The notes: a model not told the origin generated them from the letters alone. A DNA stretch of 57,289 nt from Candidatus Parcubacteria bacterium (GCA_003599755.1 QZJO01000012.1:1-57289), one strand, 5' to 3'. Counted from the stretch's first letter, positions 1 to 8,866 are shown. Program-made: numbers and translations.

Positions 1-1
1 G

Positions 2-1729
2 CCCTATGCGTTCTCGCTCGACACAACGACGCTTGCCAACGGCGCGCACACCATTTCGGCCCGCGCGCGGGACGCGGCGGGGAATACCGGGGTGGCGGCT
101 TTGGTGAATGTTACGGTAACCAATACCGCGCCCGATCCTTCGAATCTTATCCTGAACCCCTCGTTGGAAACGCTTGGCACTGACGGCAATCCCGAACACT
201 GGTTCAGCAATGCCTTCGGCCAAAACGATGCCGTATTCAGCTATCCCGTGGCGGGATTTAACGGCGCAAGCGCAGCGCGCGTGGATATAACCACCCACAC
301 CGATGGCGACGCCAAATGGTATTTTGCCGACGTACCGGTAACGCCGGGGGAAACCTACACCCTTTCGCACGCATACCGCTCGAATACAACTACGAACATT
401 ACGATCGTCTATACCATGAGTGTCGGCGAACCCCTGTACGTATGGCTTCAGGATGCGCCAGCCGCAACCGATTGGACTCGTACGTCGAGCGTATTCGTCG
501 TTCCCGACGGCGCGACTTCCATGACCTTCCTGCACATCCTGCATTCCGCCGGGTGGCTCGAAGTGGATGATTTCTCGCTCGCGAGCGGCAACCTGAATCA
601 ATTTGCGCGTCCCATGATCTCGTACACGTTCGATGACGGCTGGCTGACGCATTACACCCAGGCACTGCCGATTCTTGAGGCCGCAGGCGCAACGGGCGTG
701 TTCTACATCATGAGCCAGCCGACCCAGCAGGCGGAATCGAATGAGTTGATCGCAAATCCATCTTTGGAAGATGCCGGCACCGGCGGCGACCCCGTGAACT
801 GGTTCCGCGGCGGATGGGGGACGAATACGCGTACGCATACTTATCCGGTCGCGGGCATCGATGGCGCGCATGGCGCACGGGTGGAAATCACCGCATACAC
901 CAGCGGCGATGCCAAATGGTATTTCGGTGACGTGCCGGTAACACCGGGCGATAACTATACGTTCTCGGATCGCTATCAAGCGGATATCCCGTCCGAAGTC
1001 ATCACTCGGTACGCGATGACCGATGGCACGCACCAATACGGGCATTTGAACACGCTCGCCCCCACGAACGGCGCATGGAATATCTACACCAAAGACATCG
1101 TCATACCGGCAGGCACAGAATCAATGACGATCTTTCATCTGATCGCTGGCGTGGGATCGCTGACGGTTGATCAATTCAGTTTGCGCGACGGCAAAGAATC
1201 CGAGCTCTATATCAATCCCTCGCAAGCGCTCGCGCTGCAATCGACAGGACATGAAATCGGCGCGCACACGCGCACGCACGCCGACCTTACAACGCTCACG
1301 CCTGCAGAGCGGCAGAATGAAATCGTGGGCTCGCGCACTGAACTGCTTGCCATGGGCGTCGGGAGCATCGAGACGATCGCATATCCGTTCGGCGCGTACA
1401 ACGACGCGGTTCTTGCCGACACCCAGGCCGCCGGATATGCGGCGGGCCGCGGCGTGGAGCGCGGCAACAACACGACCGGAACGAACAAGTACACGCTGCG
1501 CGTCCAGCAAGTTGCCCGAACGACGACCATGGCGGATATTCAGGGCTGGGTCACCGACGCCATCAGCAACAATGCATGGCTCATTCTCATGTTCCACCAG
1601 ATCGATCATGACCCAGCCAATACGTTCGGCAATTCGCCCGAACTCCTGCAAGAGATCATGGCCTATGTGAACGCCGCGAACATCGATATCGTCACCATTA
1701 CGCAAGGTCTCGCGCTGATGAACCTGTAA
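2..1729 (+). CDS. Secreted polysaccharide deacetylase (NodB family) with an inserted carbohydrate-binding-like repeat; 5' end outside window
   Basis: The reading frame is open from base 2, so the start lies upstream. The first residues look like the end of a bacterial Ig-like domain (HTISARARDAAGN). A first jelly-roll-like repeat covers about 145-590. The NodB domain then begins with its metal/catalytic motif TFDDG at 626-640. It is interrupted by a second copy of the repeat (about 740-1190) and resumes with the metal-binding HTRTH at 1265-1279, YPFGAYN near 1381 and the LMFH region near 1587. Known members remove acetyl groups from chitin, peptidoglycan or other polysaccharides outside the cytoplasm. 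The two repeats share NPSLE, YPVAG, DGDAKWYF or SGDAKWYF, and DVPVTPG. Family assignment is firm; the substrate is unknown. Confidence 0.88.
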   Translation, partial: PYAFSLDTTTLANGAHTISARARDAAGNTGVAALVNVTVTNTAPDPSNLILNPSLETLGTDGNPEHWFSNAFGQNDAVFSYPVAGFNGASAARVDITTHTDGDAKWYFADVPVTPGETYTLSHAYRSNTTTNITIVYTMSVGEPLYVWLQDAPAATDWTRTSSVFVVPDGATSMTFLHILHSAGWLEVDDFSLASGNLNQFARPMISYTFDDGWLTHYTQALPILEAAGATGVFYIMSQPTQQAESNELIANPSLEDAGTGGDPVNWFRGGWGTNTRTHTYPVAGIDGAHGARVEITAYTSGDAKWYFGDVPVTPGDNYTFSDRYQADIPSEVITRYAMTDGTHQYGHLNTLAPTNGAWNIYTKDIVIPAGTESMTIFHLIAGVGSLTVDQFSLRDGKESELYINPSQALALQSTGHEIGAHTRTHADLTTLTPAERQNEIVGSRTELLAMGVGSIETIAYPFGAYNDAVLADTQAAGYAAGRGVERGNNTTGTNKYTLRVQQVARTTTMADIQGWVTDAISNNAWLILMFHQIDHDPANTFGNSPELLQEIMAYVNAANIDIVTITQGLALMNL

Positions 1730-1742
1730 CAAGGCGCGTGAT

Positions 1743-1780
1743 ACTAAAATCTCCTCCGCCGCGGCGGAGGAGATTTTAGT
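1743..1780. terminator. Bidirectional intrinsic terminator, perfect 19-bp palindrome
   Basis: The arms 1743-1761 and 1762-1780 are exactly complementary with no spacer, and carry AAAA and TTTT at their outer parts, so the hairpin is followed by a U-tract on both strands. It sits between two convergent genes, and its last base is also part of the stop codon of the minus-strand gene. Confidence 0.85.
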
Positions 1781-3186
1781 TATTCCGGCAGAGCGTCCTG
1801 GAATGCTTTGAGCGAGGCGGAATCGGACCAGATACGCCAATCCTGCTCTTTGTTCTCGTTGAACCAGACCCAGCCCTGCACGAGCGGGTGCTTGGGTAAT
1901 TGCACGGTCAATGCATCGGTAATCCATGACGCCTTTTGCGGGCCCGCAGCCGACGCGAACGATGTGATATAAATCGGCTTTCCGTAATTCGCGAGTTTTT
2001 CCAAGGCGCTGCCGAAGATTTGCGAGAACGAAAGCCACGGATTGCCGAAATTAAATCCATCCACGCCGACGATATCGACATAGAGATTACCCGGATAAAA
2101 GTTCTCAATGGCGTTGGCGGCGGTATTCGGCACCGATACCTGATTCGGACTCCATCCGAATTTCACGTTCGGGACGTTCGCGAAGTAGGAGCGAATATGG
2201 CGGTAGGCCGCGACGTGCTTTTCGGACGTATTGCCGTTGAGCGTGATGGAACCGGGCATCCAACTGCCATTAAACTCCGAAAAGGGAATCAGGATGACCG
2301 GCCCCCCAAATGCCTTGGCCTGTGCGGCAAAGCTCGCGAGATACGCATTCCAACTGCCGGCAAGAATCGCGTCGTACGAAAAACGGGGATCGTTGGCGCC
2401 GACGTTGTAATCCATAGCTTCCCAGAAGATCAGAAGCGTATCGCCGCGGTCGCGCGTGTAGGGAGCAAGATGTGCGGGAAAGGCGTTGTTGTTTCCCCAA
2501 TGGACGAACGTCGCCAGAATATCCGGCTCATCACCGACTTGCTGGTGGAATTCGGCGATGTCGCTATCACGCCAGCCGGCGTACGCGCCCCACTGTATCG
2601 CGGCAGCCGCAGGCGGCGGCACCGGTGTCGGGGCAGGCGCTGGGGCAGCTGCAGGCGGCGGCGGAACGGGAATTGGCGCTGGCAGTGGAATCGGCGTCGG
2701 CAGAGGAGCCGGAGGCGGGGGAGTCGGTGCTGGCGGAGGAAGCGGCGTGGGTGATGGCGGCGGTATAGGCGTGGGCGCCGGATTCGCGCTGCACGAATTC
2801 GTGACAATAAAAATGGTGTTGGAAAGCGTCATGCGCTCGGGATTCGAGGCGCGAACGCGATACACGTATGGAGTTCCGGCACGCGCGGTTTTGTCGGTAA
2901 ATTGATCGCCCACAGTCGCGCCCACGCGCCACCAGCGCCGTTCGCTCGGAAGTTTCCGTTGGATTTGGTAAATTTCGGCATTCGCCGATTGCGTCCATGT
3001 CAGGCGAACCTCCGAAACCGCTCCCGCGCACTGCGGCGCAACCGAAAGCGTAAACGGTCCCGGCTGGACCGGCGCCGACACGGCCAGGTGTTCTGCTGCC
3101 GTGAAATTTGCAGTGCTAAAAAATGCCGCCAATACCGCCAGTGCCGCAAGACCGACCCGTCCGTCCATCGCAGGGAATGTTTTCAT
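1780..3186 (-). CDS. Secreted GH26-like glycoside hydrolase with Fn3-like domain and proline-rich linker; nucleophile position appears replaced
   Basis: I chose the start at 3186 (MKTFPAMDGR...), which gives 468 residues and a clean signal peptide; an in-frame ATG at 3207 is possible. After the signal comes a fibronectin-III-like domain (about residues 45-135), a Pro/Ala/Thr-rich linker (about 137-195) and a TIM-barrel resembling GH26 mannanases and related enzymes. The acid/base glutamate is visible in LIPFSEFNG. In the segment KPIYITSFAS, where GH26 enzymes normally carry the nucleophile glutamate (ITEF), this protein has serine. It may therefore be a binding protein rather than an active hydrolase, or the nucleophile may lie elsewhere. 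It is convergent with the deacetylase, so both ends of the pair encode extracellular glycan-acting proteins. Confidence 0.8.
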   Translation of the reverse strand: MKTFPAMDGRVGLAALAVLAAFFSTANFTAAEHLAVSAPVQPGPFTLSVAPQCAGAVSEVRLTWTQSANAEIYQIQRKLPSERRWWRVGATVGDQFTDKTARAGTPYVYRVRASNPERMTLSNTIFIVTNSCSANPAPTPIPPPSPTPLPPPAPTPPPPAPLPTPIPLPAPIPVPPPPAAAPAPAPTPVPPPAAAAIQWGAYAGWRDSDIAEFHQQVGDEPDILATFVHWGNNNAFPAHLAPYTRDRGDTLLIFWEAMDYNVGANDPRFSYDAILAGSWNAYLASFAAQAKAFGGPVILIPFSEFNGSWMPGSITLNGNTSEKHVAAYRHIRSYFANVPNVKFGWSPNQVSVPNTAANAIENFYPGNLYVDIVGVDGFNFGNPWLSFSQIFGSALEKLANYGKPIYITSFASAAGPQKASWITDALTVQLPKHPLVQGWVWFNENKEQDWRIWSDSASLKAFQDALPE

Positions 3187-3417
3187 CCGCGCTACCCTAG
3201 CACTCATCCGAAAATTTTTCCTGTGGATAACTGCGTGGACTTTTATACGCTTTATTGCAGAAAACCGACGCGCTCAAAATTATCGATTTCATCGGGCAAA
3301 TAAACCGCCGAGACGCCAATGCCGAAACTGGCCAGACCACAAAACCCCATGCTACCCTCGGCATGCGCCAAGAGGCGATACATCCGCTCCCCCACAACGC
3401 AAAAGGAGGCCCGAATC

Positions 3418-4710
3418 ATGCTCACCGTGCAGCGCGGTCCGAAGATCGCCGAGGGCAAGACCAAGATCCTGTACTGCGAAGAAGGCCGACCCGGCCGCGT
3501 CGACATCGAGCAGAAGGACGATATCACGGCCGGCGACGGCAAGAAGCACGACATCCTCTCCGGTAAGGGCGCGGCCGCGAATCAGACCGCGGTCAACATC
3601 TTCAAGCTCCTGCAGTCCAACCCGATGATCCCCGTCGCATTCAGGGGACAGTCATCGGCCACGAGCTTCGCAGCGCCGCTGTGCGAGATGCTGCCGCTCG
3701 AAGTGGTCGTGCGGCGCCGGAATTTCGGTTCCTTCGGCCAGCGCAACCCGCACGTGCCGGAGATGACCGTGTTCCCGCGCCTCGTGCTCGAGTTCTTCCT
3801 GAAGACCAAGGGCAAGCAATGGAACGGCATGGGGCTTCCGGAGGACGACCCTTACATCCGGTTCTCGAGCGATGGCATGATGAACCTCTACCATCCGAAG
3901 AAGCCCCTCGGCTCGGACTGGGCGACCGGCGAGCTTTCGGTGCCGGAGATCATCACCTCGAAGCGTCTGGATGAGATCAGGCATGTGACGCCGTATCTCT
4001 TCCTCATCCTCGAGAAGGCCTTCTTCCTCGCCGACGGCCTCGAGCTCATCGACTTCAAGCTCGAGTTCGGCATCGGCCCAGACAAGCGCCTCTATTTGGC
4101 CGACGTGGTCACGCCCGACGAAGTGCGGCTCCTGAAGGATGGCCGGCACGAATCCAAGGAGTTCTATCGCCGGAACGGCCAGCTCGACAAGGTCCTCGAG
4201 ATCTACCAGCGCGTGGCCCGGGCGACCGAGCGGTTCCCCGATGCCCCGCCGCAGACCGTCATCCTCTGGCGCGGCTCGACGAAGGACGACTTCACGCCGT
4301 TTGCCGACGCCCTCAAGTCGGGCGCGGTGCCGGGGCTCGCCATGATCCCCGTGACCTGCTCCATGCACAAGGAAGCGGAGCGGGGATGCCGGCTCTTGGC
4401 CAAGGCGATCCAGGAGCATCCCGATGCGGTAGTCATCGCCTACGTGGGCCGGTCCAACGGCGCGGGACCGACGCTCGCGGCACACACGCATGCGCCGGTC
4501 ATCACGGTTCCGGCCGGATGGGAGCGGTTTCCCGAAGACGTCTGGTCGTCGCTGCGCGCGCCATCCGACGTGCCGGTCATGACCTGCCTCACGCCGGCCA
4601 ACGCGGTCTTGGCCGCGCTCAATATCTTCGCGATGAAGAACCCCTTCGTCTACGCCGCGGTGCGCTCGAAGCTCGAAGCGCGCCTCACCAACACCATCGA
4701 GATCGCGTAG
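3418..4710 (+). CDS. Bifunctional SAICAR synthase / AIR carboxylase, PAICS-type fusion
   Basis: The 430-residue product joins a PurC domain (about 1-255) to a class II PurE-like domain (about 265-430), the same order as animal PAICS. PurC marks are IAEGKTK, DDITAGDG, the LPLEVVVRR region and LIDFKLEFG. PurE marks are GSTKDD, TCSMHKEAE, GRSNGAGP and EDVWSSLRAPS. Together they would turn AIR, CO2, aspartate and ATP into SAICAR in the cytosol. The start is set by AAGGAGG at 3403-3409, eight bases before the ATG; a longer frame upstream has no support. In the usual PurC signature RxxxTGS the T is F here (RRNFGS). Lysine is almost always AAG, unlike many neighbours. adenylosuccinate lyase, the next pathway step, is 5 kb away. 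Confidence 0.9.
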   Translation: MLTVQRGPKIAEGKTKILYCEEGRPGRVDIEQKDDITAGDGKKHDILSGKGAAANQTAVNIFKLLQSNPMIPVAFRGQSSATSFAAPLCEMLPLEVVVRRRNFGSFGQRNPHVPEMTVFPRLVLEFFLKTKGKQWNGMGLPEDDPYIRFSSDGMMNLYHPKKPLGSDWATGELSVPEIITSKRLDEIRHVTPYLFLILEKAFFLADGLELIDFKLEFGIGPDKRLYLADVVTPDEVRLLKDGRHESKEFYRRNGQLDKVLEIYQRVARATERFPDAPPQTVILWRGSTKDDFTPFADALKSGAVPGLAMIPVTCSMHKEAERGCRLLAKAIQEHPDAVVIAYVGRSNGAGPTLAAHTHAPVITVPAGWERFPEDVWSSLRAPSDVPVMTCLTPANAVLAALNIFAMKNPFVYAAVRSKLEARLTNTIEIA

Positions 4711-4729
4711 CAGTTCTTCGGACAGCCCT

Positions 4730-4767
4730 GCCGGGCGGAGTTGCGACTCCGCCCGGCTCTTTTTTTA
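4730..4767 (+). terminator. Intrinsic terminator of the PAICS gene
   Basis: A 12-bp perfect stem (4730-4741 with 4746-4757, loop TGCG) is followed by CTCTTTTTTT. It lies 20 bases after the stop codon. Confidence 0.9.
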
Positions 4768-4768
4768 T

Positions 4769-4797
4769 TTGACTATTTATTAATTTTATGATATATC
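4769..4797 (+). promoter_or_regulatory. Sigma70-type promoter for the kinase gene
   Basis: TTGACT (4769-4774), a 17-base spacer and TATATC (4792-4797). The predicted leader of about 55 bases contains the 14-base palindrome GCCGCATATGCGGC at 4834-4847, followed by a Shine-Dalgarno-like GAGGAG. Confidence 0.7.
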
Positions 4798-4860
4798 TTT
4801 GCCGGGTATATCGCTCTTACGTAGCGCGAAAACGCCGCATATGCGGCAGAGGAGACGCCG

Positions 4861-5832
4861 GTGAAAGGAATTCCGACCGCGGATCAGGTCAGAGCCCACA
4901 TCAGAGCCCACTATGCGGACTTCCGCGACGCGGATGTCGAGCTGTTCGACGCCCACAATCACGTGATCTATCGGGTCATCCTTCCCGGCGGCCGAACGTA
5001 TGCGATTCGGATGATCAATCCGGAAAGCTATCGCCGCGGCGAGTGGATCTCGGTGGCCGAGGAACACGACATTCTCGCGGCTATCGCGGGCACCGGACTC
5101 GGTCCCAAGACCTACGGCTGCGATGACCGGCTCGTGGAACCGTTCATCCTCCAGGAGTTCGTCACCGCAACCTGCTACAACGACCTCAAGCCGCTTTCGG
5201 ATGAGCATCTCGCGAGCGCGGCCCGCGCAATCGCGCTTCTCAACGAGGAGCCGATATCGCCGGACAGGTTTCCGTTCATGCGGCAATACATCCACAAGGG
5301 CTACGCACGGGCAAGTGCCGCGTGGTACTTCCGGCTCGCGGATTCGATCCGCCGGCTGCCGCGCCGTGATGTGCTCCGATGGACGGCCCGCATCCTGCCG
5401 CTTGCCCGGAAGGCATCGCGTCTTCTCGCGAAAGCCGAATATCTGCTGCCGTCGGAATTCTCGTTCCATTTCGACGGCGCGCATACCGGCAATACCTACT
5501 GGCGCGACGGCAAAACGATGTTCCTCGACTGGCAGAAGGTAAGCTGGCGCAACGATCCAAGCTTCACGCTCGTGCGCTTCGCCACGTCGACTGCCGAGCA
5601 GGGCATCGTCTCGGAGCGCGTTTTCGAGACGCTGGTCAATACGTACCAGCAGGTTCGGCCCGTGCCTGAGTTCGATGAGATTGCCGTGTTCCGGCTGATG
5701 GAACGGCAGGTTGCGGATCTGGTCTTCGTGCTCTGGGATCATACGCGCCGGCGCGACGCCCAGCCCGTAGAAGAGGGGACGAGTATCGTCCCGCGCTATC
5801 GAGAAGTACGGCGCGCGCTCCAACGGTACTGA
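4861..5832 (+). CDS. Aminoglycoside/choline phosphotransferase-family kinase
   Basis: The 323-residue protein has the eukaryotic-like kinase fold of the APH/choline kinase group. The catalytic loop is HFDGAHTGN (H203, D205, N211), followed by the metal-binding FLDWQ (D223). The usual ATP-binding lysine region reads YAIRMIN, with arginine at the lysine position, and a helix-C-like EEH follows at 68-70. It probably phosphorylates a small alcohol-bearing molecule in the cytosol, but the substrate cannot be read from sequence. The start is a GTG with GAGGAG a few bases upstream. It is a single-gene unit with its own promoter and terminator. I do not call it a resistance gene. Confidence 0.82.
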   Translation: MKGIPTADQVRAHIRAHYADFRDADVELFDAHNHVIYRVILPGGRTYAIRMINPESYRRGEWISVAEEHDILAAIAGTGLGPKTYGCDDRLVEPFILQEFVTATCYNDLKPLSDEHLASAARAIALLNEEPISPDRFPFMRQYIHKGYARASAAWYFRLADSIRRLPRRDVLRWTARILPLARKASRLLAKAEYLLPSEFSFHFDGAHTGNTYWRDGKTMFLDWQKVSWRNDPSFTLVRFATSTAEQGIVSERVFETLVNTYQQVRPVPEFDEIAVFRLMERQVADLVFVLWDHTRRRDAQPVEEGTSIVPRYREVRRALQRY

Positions 5833-5842
5833 GCGATTACAG

Positions 5843-5877
5843 ACAGCGGGCACCAGTCGGTGCCCGCTGTTCCTTTT
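5843..5877 (+). terminator. Intrinsic terminator of the kinase gene
   Basis: A perfect 12-bp stem (5843-5854 with 5859-5870, loop AGTC) is followed by TCCTTTTC. Confidence 0.88.
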
Positions 5878-5911
5878 CAAGGGTTAAACGCGCTACCATG
5901 GCAGTATCCCC

Positions 5912-6376
5912 ATGAAGCTAAAAGCCGGACAAAAAGCGCCGGATTTCAAACTTCCGGACCAAGACGGGATCATGCACGCGCTCAAGGACTACCGCGGCAA
6001 ATGGGTACTGTTGTATTTCTATCCCAAAGACGATACGCCCGGCTGCACGCGCGAGGCCTGGGACATCCGCGACCGCCTCCCGAATTTTACGAAGCTCAAA
6101 ATAAAAGTTTTCGGCGCGAGCGTGGATCCGATCAAAAAGCACAAAAAATTCGCCGAGAAATACCATTTGCCGTTCACGCTTTTGTCCGATGAACAAAAAA
6201 CGCTCGTGAAAGCATACGGCGTCTGGGGCAAGAAGAAATTCATGGGCCGCGAATACGACGGCACGTTCCGCACGTCCTTTCTCATTGATCCGGACGGGAA
6301 GATCGCGCATATCTACGAAAAGGTAAAACCTGAAATCCACGCCGAAGAAGTCCTGGCATACTTCCGCGCGCGCTAG
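5912..6376 (+). CDS. Bcp/PrxQ-type peroxiredoxin lacking the resolving cysteine
   Basis: This 154-residue thioredoxin-fold protein reduces peroxides in the cytosol. The peroxidatic site is PKDDTPGCT with C45. In the two-cysteine members such as E. coli Bcp, the resolving cysteine is five residues later; here that position is W50. C45 is the only cysteine in the protein, so it must work as a one-cysteine enzyme that needs an external thiol. The supporting motif near residue 120 (TFRTSFLID) is intact. There is no Shine-Dalgarno; a TACCAT box lies 12 bases before the ATG, suggesting a near-leaderless mRNA. A second peroxiredoxin lies at 19704. Confidence 0.9.
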   Translation: MKLKAGQKAPDFKLPDQDGIMHALKDYRGKWVLLYFYPKDDTPGCTREAWDIRDRLPNFTKLKIKVFGASVDPIKKHKKFAEKYHLPFTLLSDEQKTLVKAYGVWGKKKFMGREYDGTFRTSFLIDPDGKIAHIYEKVKPEIHAEEVLAYFRAR

Positions 6377-6467
6377 CCGCCGTTCATGAAAACGCTCATC
6401 CCGCGGCATCATTCATAAGCGTGAAAATTTCGCCAAGATTGATCCGGCGGCGAACATCGTTCCAACT

Positions 6468-7829
6468 ATGAGCGAAAAAATTCCTCCTTTCCCAAACACG
6501 CCAGAGACGGAAGTTCGCTTAAAAGATGCGGAGCTCGTTGAAGCGCCCCAAAAACTCTCGCCCAAAGAGGCATCAAAAGAATTGATGACGCCTGAGCGTC
6601 TCGAACTTGCGCATGCCATTCGAACGGAACGTCGCGAGAATTTTCAGCGCCTGCGGGAACTAAGAGCCAAGGCGCTTCTGCTTGAGCACCAGCTGCAGAA
6701 CAAAACAGCAGAGGCAAATAGGATACAGGAAGAACTAAGCCAGCTTTCTTCCGAGCGCGCCGATGAAGCTACGGTGCTCGCCGAAAGAATTTCTCAATTG
6801 CTTGAAGAGCAGGAATTGCTGCGCGGAGAACGAGAGGGATTACATCAATTACTGGAAGACGACGCAGCAATTGAAAGTATCAGAACAAAAGTTCAGGAGC
6901 ATTACGGAAAGGCAGAAGAGTTGGGGAATAAAAAATTCGAAGGGGAGTTGAAAACCGTACAGCAGGTCATGATGCGAAATGATGCGTTTGTCGTCCATAC
7001 GATTGAATGGAATCCGGAGCTTCGTCATAACGCGAATTCGAACGTAAGCCAGGCCACGACGTTTGAGGATGACCTGAAAATTTTATTGGCCTTCGAACCT
7101 ACGATATCCGCTTCTTCGGTAAAAACCGGCGTAAACGAGGAAGGAAAGGTAAGCGGCCTTTGGAGCCAAGCCGGCGGCGTTCTGTTAGGCAAGGGTGAAA
7201 TCCGTTCCGCTTCAGCGATTGATGCGGGAACTGTTTCCCGGGGCATCAAAAATCGCTGGAATACCGAAGAAGGACAAACGCCGGAAGAAATCGATGCGGT
7301 TGTGCGGATGCGGCGCGCGGCTTTCGATGAGCGCGCTCAGGCCGAAGGTATTCGGAAAGTCGAACTCGGCGGATACAACGAGCTCGTGATCGATAATCCG
7401 GAGGTATTCGGCTATTTCAAACCCGCGGACGTCGATGAGAATGGAATTTTTTGGATACATAATTTACGTACAAAAAAAGAGCTTGAAAAAATGCATGAAT
7501 TACACGGGCGGGGCAGGTCCTATACTATGGAACTCGAAGTATTTAACCGAAATCTAGAAAGCTACCGAGAAGAAATGAACAGGGTAAAGCAAGTAGGTTT
7601 GCCCGTGTTTGTGATGACGCCGGATCGCCGGGTCCTCGAATGCCTTGATATTACAAATTCAGGACAAGTGATCGTAGGAAGGGAATTGAGACCCGAGGAT
7701 GTCGCAAATGGCAGGAGCGGCGTGGTTATCGAAGACCGAAAAAAGCTTGGGGAGGAGCTTTTGAGCAAACAGGTATTCCGAGACGAAAAAACAACTCAGG
7801 AAGCGAAAAAAATCGTCGAAGAACTCTAA
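6468..7829 (+). CDS. Large coiled-coil protein of unknown function, lower GC than its surroundings
   Basis: I do not recognise this 453-residue protein. Residues about 45-125 are a charged heptad-like coiled coil (RELRAKALLLEHQLQNK and following). The C-terminal two thirds mix alpha and beta predictions, with a segment ELVIDNPEVFGYFKP near residue 305. There is no signal peptide or membrane segment, so it is probably cytoplasmic. Base use is clearly richer in A and T than in both flanks (many AAA, GAA and ATT codons), which suggests later acquisition. The next gene starts 18 bases downstream, so co-transcription is possible. Confidence 0.8.
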   Translation: MSEKIPPFPNTPETEVRLKDAELVEAPQKLSPKEASKELMTPERLELAHAIRTERRENFQRLRELRAKALLLEHQLQNKTAEANRIQEELSQLSSERADEATVLAERISQLLEEQELLRGEREGLHQLLEDDAAIESIRTKVQEHYGKAEELGNKKFEGELKTVQQVMMRNDAFVVHTIEWNPELRHNANSNVSQATTFEDDLKILLAFEPTISASSVKTGVNEEGKVSGLWSQAGGVLLGKGEIRSASAIDAGTVSRGIKNRWNTEEGQTPEEIDAVVRMRRAAFDERAQAEGIRKVELGGYNELVIDNPEVFGYFKPADVDENGIFWIHNLRTKKELEKMHELHGRGRSYTMELEVFNRNLESYREEMNRVKQVGLPVFVMTPDRRVLECLDITNSGQVIVGRELRPEDVANGRSGVVIEDRKKLGEELLSKQVFRDEKTTQEAKKIVEEL

Positions 7830-7847
7830 TCATTTCCCAAAATTGCT

Positions 7848-8393
7848 ATGAGCGGCGACATTGCGGTCATCCTGATACTGATATTGCGCCTCGTGGTGCC
7901 GTTTTCGCTGTTCCGCTGGCCATTGGCCGGCATATTTTTGTGCATTGCAGCCGACGCCTCGGACGTGATGATTCTGCAGGCCACGGGCTACGGATTCCTC
8001 GACGGCGGGTACTATCACCATTTCGACAAGATCGCCGACATTTATTATTTGTTCTTCGCCTGGCTCGTAGCCAGGAAGTGGGACGATCCTTTGGCGCGCG
8101 GCACGGCTACGTTTTGGTTCTGGTGGCGCATGGCTGGCGTGGCCGCGTTCGAGCTCACCGGCTGGCGGCCGATATTCCTGATCGCGCCGAGCATCTTTGA
8201 AAATTTCTACATCGCCCGCCTTGTCATCACGAAATTCAAACCTTCGTTCCGGTTCCGCCCGAGCACGCTCATCGTTATACTATTGCTCGTCGGCATCCCG
8301 AAGATCGTCCAGGAATATATCATGCATTTTGCCTACATCGACCAAACGTGGACCTTCATCCGCGAGCACTTCTTCTGGTGGCTCTACGAGTAG
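7848..8393 (+). CDS. Conserved polytopic membrane protein of unknown function
   Basis: The 181-residue product has about four to five hydrophobic helices. The loops are short and rich in Trp, Tyr and Phe (FWFWWRM, FFWWLYE at the C terminus). No catalytic motif is visible. It starts 18 bases after the coiled-coil gene. No Shine-Dalgarno is apparent. Function is unknown. Confidence 0.75.
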   Translation: MSGDIAVILILILRLVVPFSLFRWPLAGIFLCIAADASDVMILQATGYGFLDGGYYHHFDKIADIYYLFFAWLVARKWDDPLARGTATFWFWWRMAGVAAFELTGWRPIFLIAPSIFENFYIARLVITKFKPSFRFRPSTLIVILLLVGIPKIVQEYIMHFAYIDQTWTFIREHFFWWLYE

Positions 8394-8458
8394 CGCCGCT
8401 CTGGCGCCCCAGATAAGATTCGCGCCGTTGAAACGTCATTATCCCATCTTCCCTAAGG

Positions 8459-8857
8459 ATGGGTTTATTTCGTTTCCTCCGTATGCAATTACCCGCGCTT
8501 GCGAGAAACTACGGTTATCTTTGGGTAACGCTCATACTGTTTCTCGGCAGCATCATCGGCCATTGGACGTTCGCGTGGTACGCGTTCGTACGCGAGCAGG
8601 AAGCGCATAACCAACCCGTACAGGCACGCGAGTATTTCATCGAAGTGTCGCGGGACACGCTTGAGAATTGGCAATCAGAATTCCTCCAGCTCATCTGGCA
8701 GGTCGCGGGCCTTGCATTCCTCTTGTACGTCGGGTCGCCGCAATCCAAAGAAGGGGATGAGCGCAAGGAAGAAAAAATCGACCGCATTCTTGCCGCGGTG
8801 GATAAAAACGGTGAGAACATCATCAAAGCACTCGATAAGAAATATCCCCGGAAGTAG
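8459..8857 (+). CDS. DUF6766-like membrane protein
   Basis: This 132-residue protein has two membrane helices (about residues 19-43 and 75-90) flanking a conserved segment that includes NWQSEFLQL. This arrangement, GHW in the first helix and GSPQSK after the second, fits the small membrane family DUF6766, as I recall it. The C-terminal 35 residues are highly charged and helical. The role is unknown. Confidence 0.75.
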   Translation: MGLFRFLRMQLPALARNYGYLWVTLILFLGSIIGHWTFAWYAFVREQEAHNQPVQAREYFIEVSRDTLENWQSEFLQLIWQVAGLAFLLYVGSPQSKEGDERKEEKIDRILAAVDKNGENIIKALDKKYPRK

Positions 8858-8866
8858 AATACGGAT

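Noticed and set aside
4861-5832. Antibiotic resistance call for the APH-family kinase
   Set aside because: The fold is shared with choline and other small-molecule kinases, and no resistance-specific context is present.
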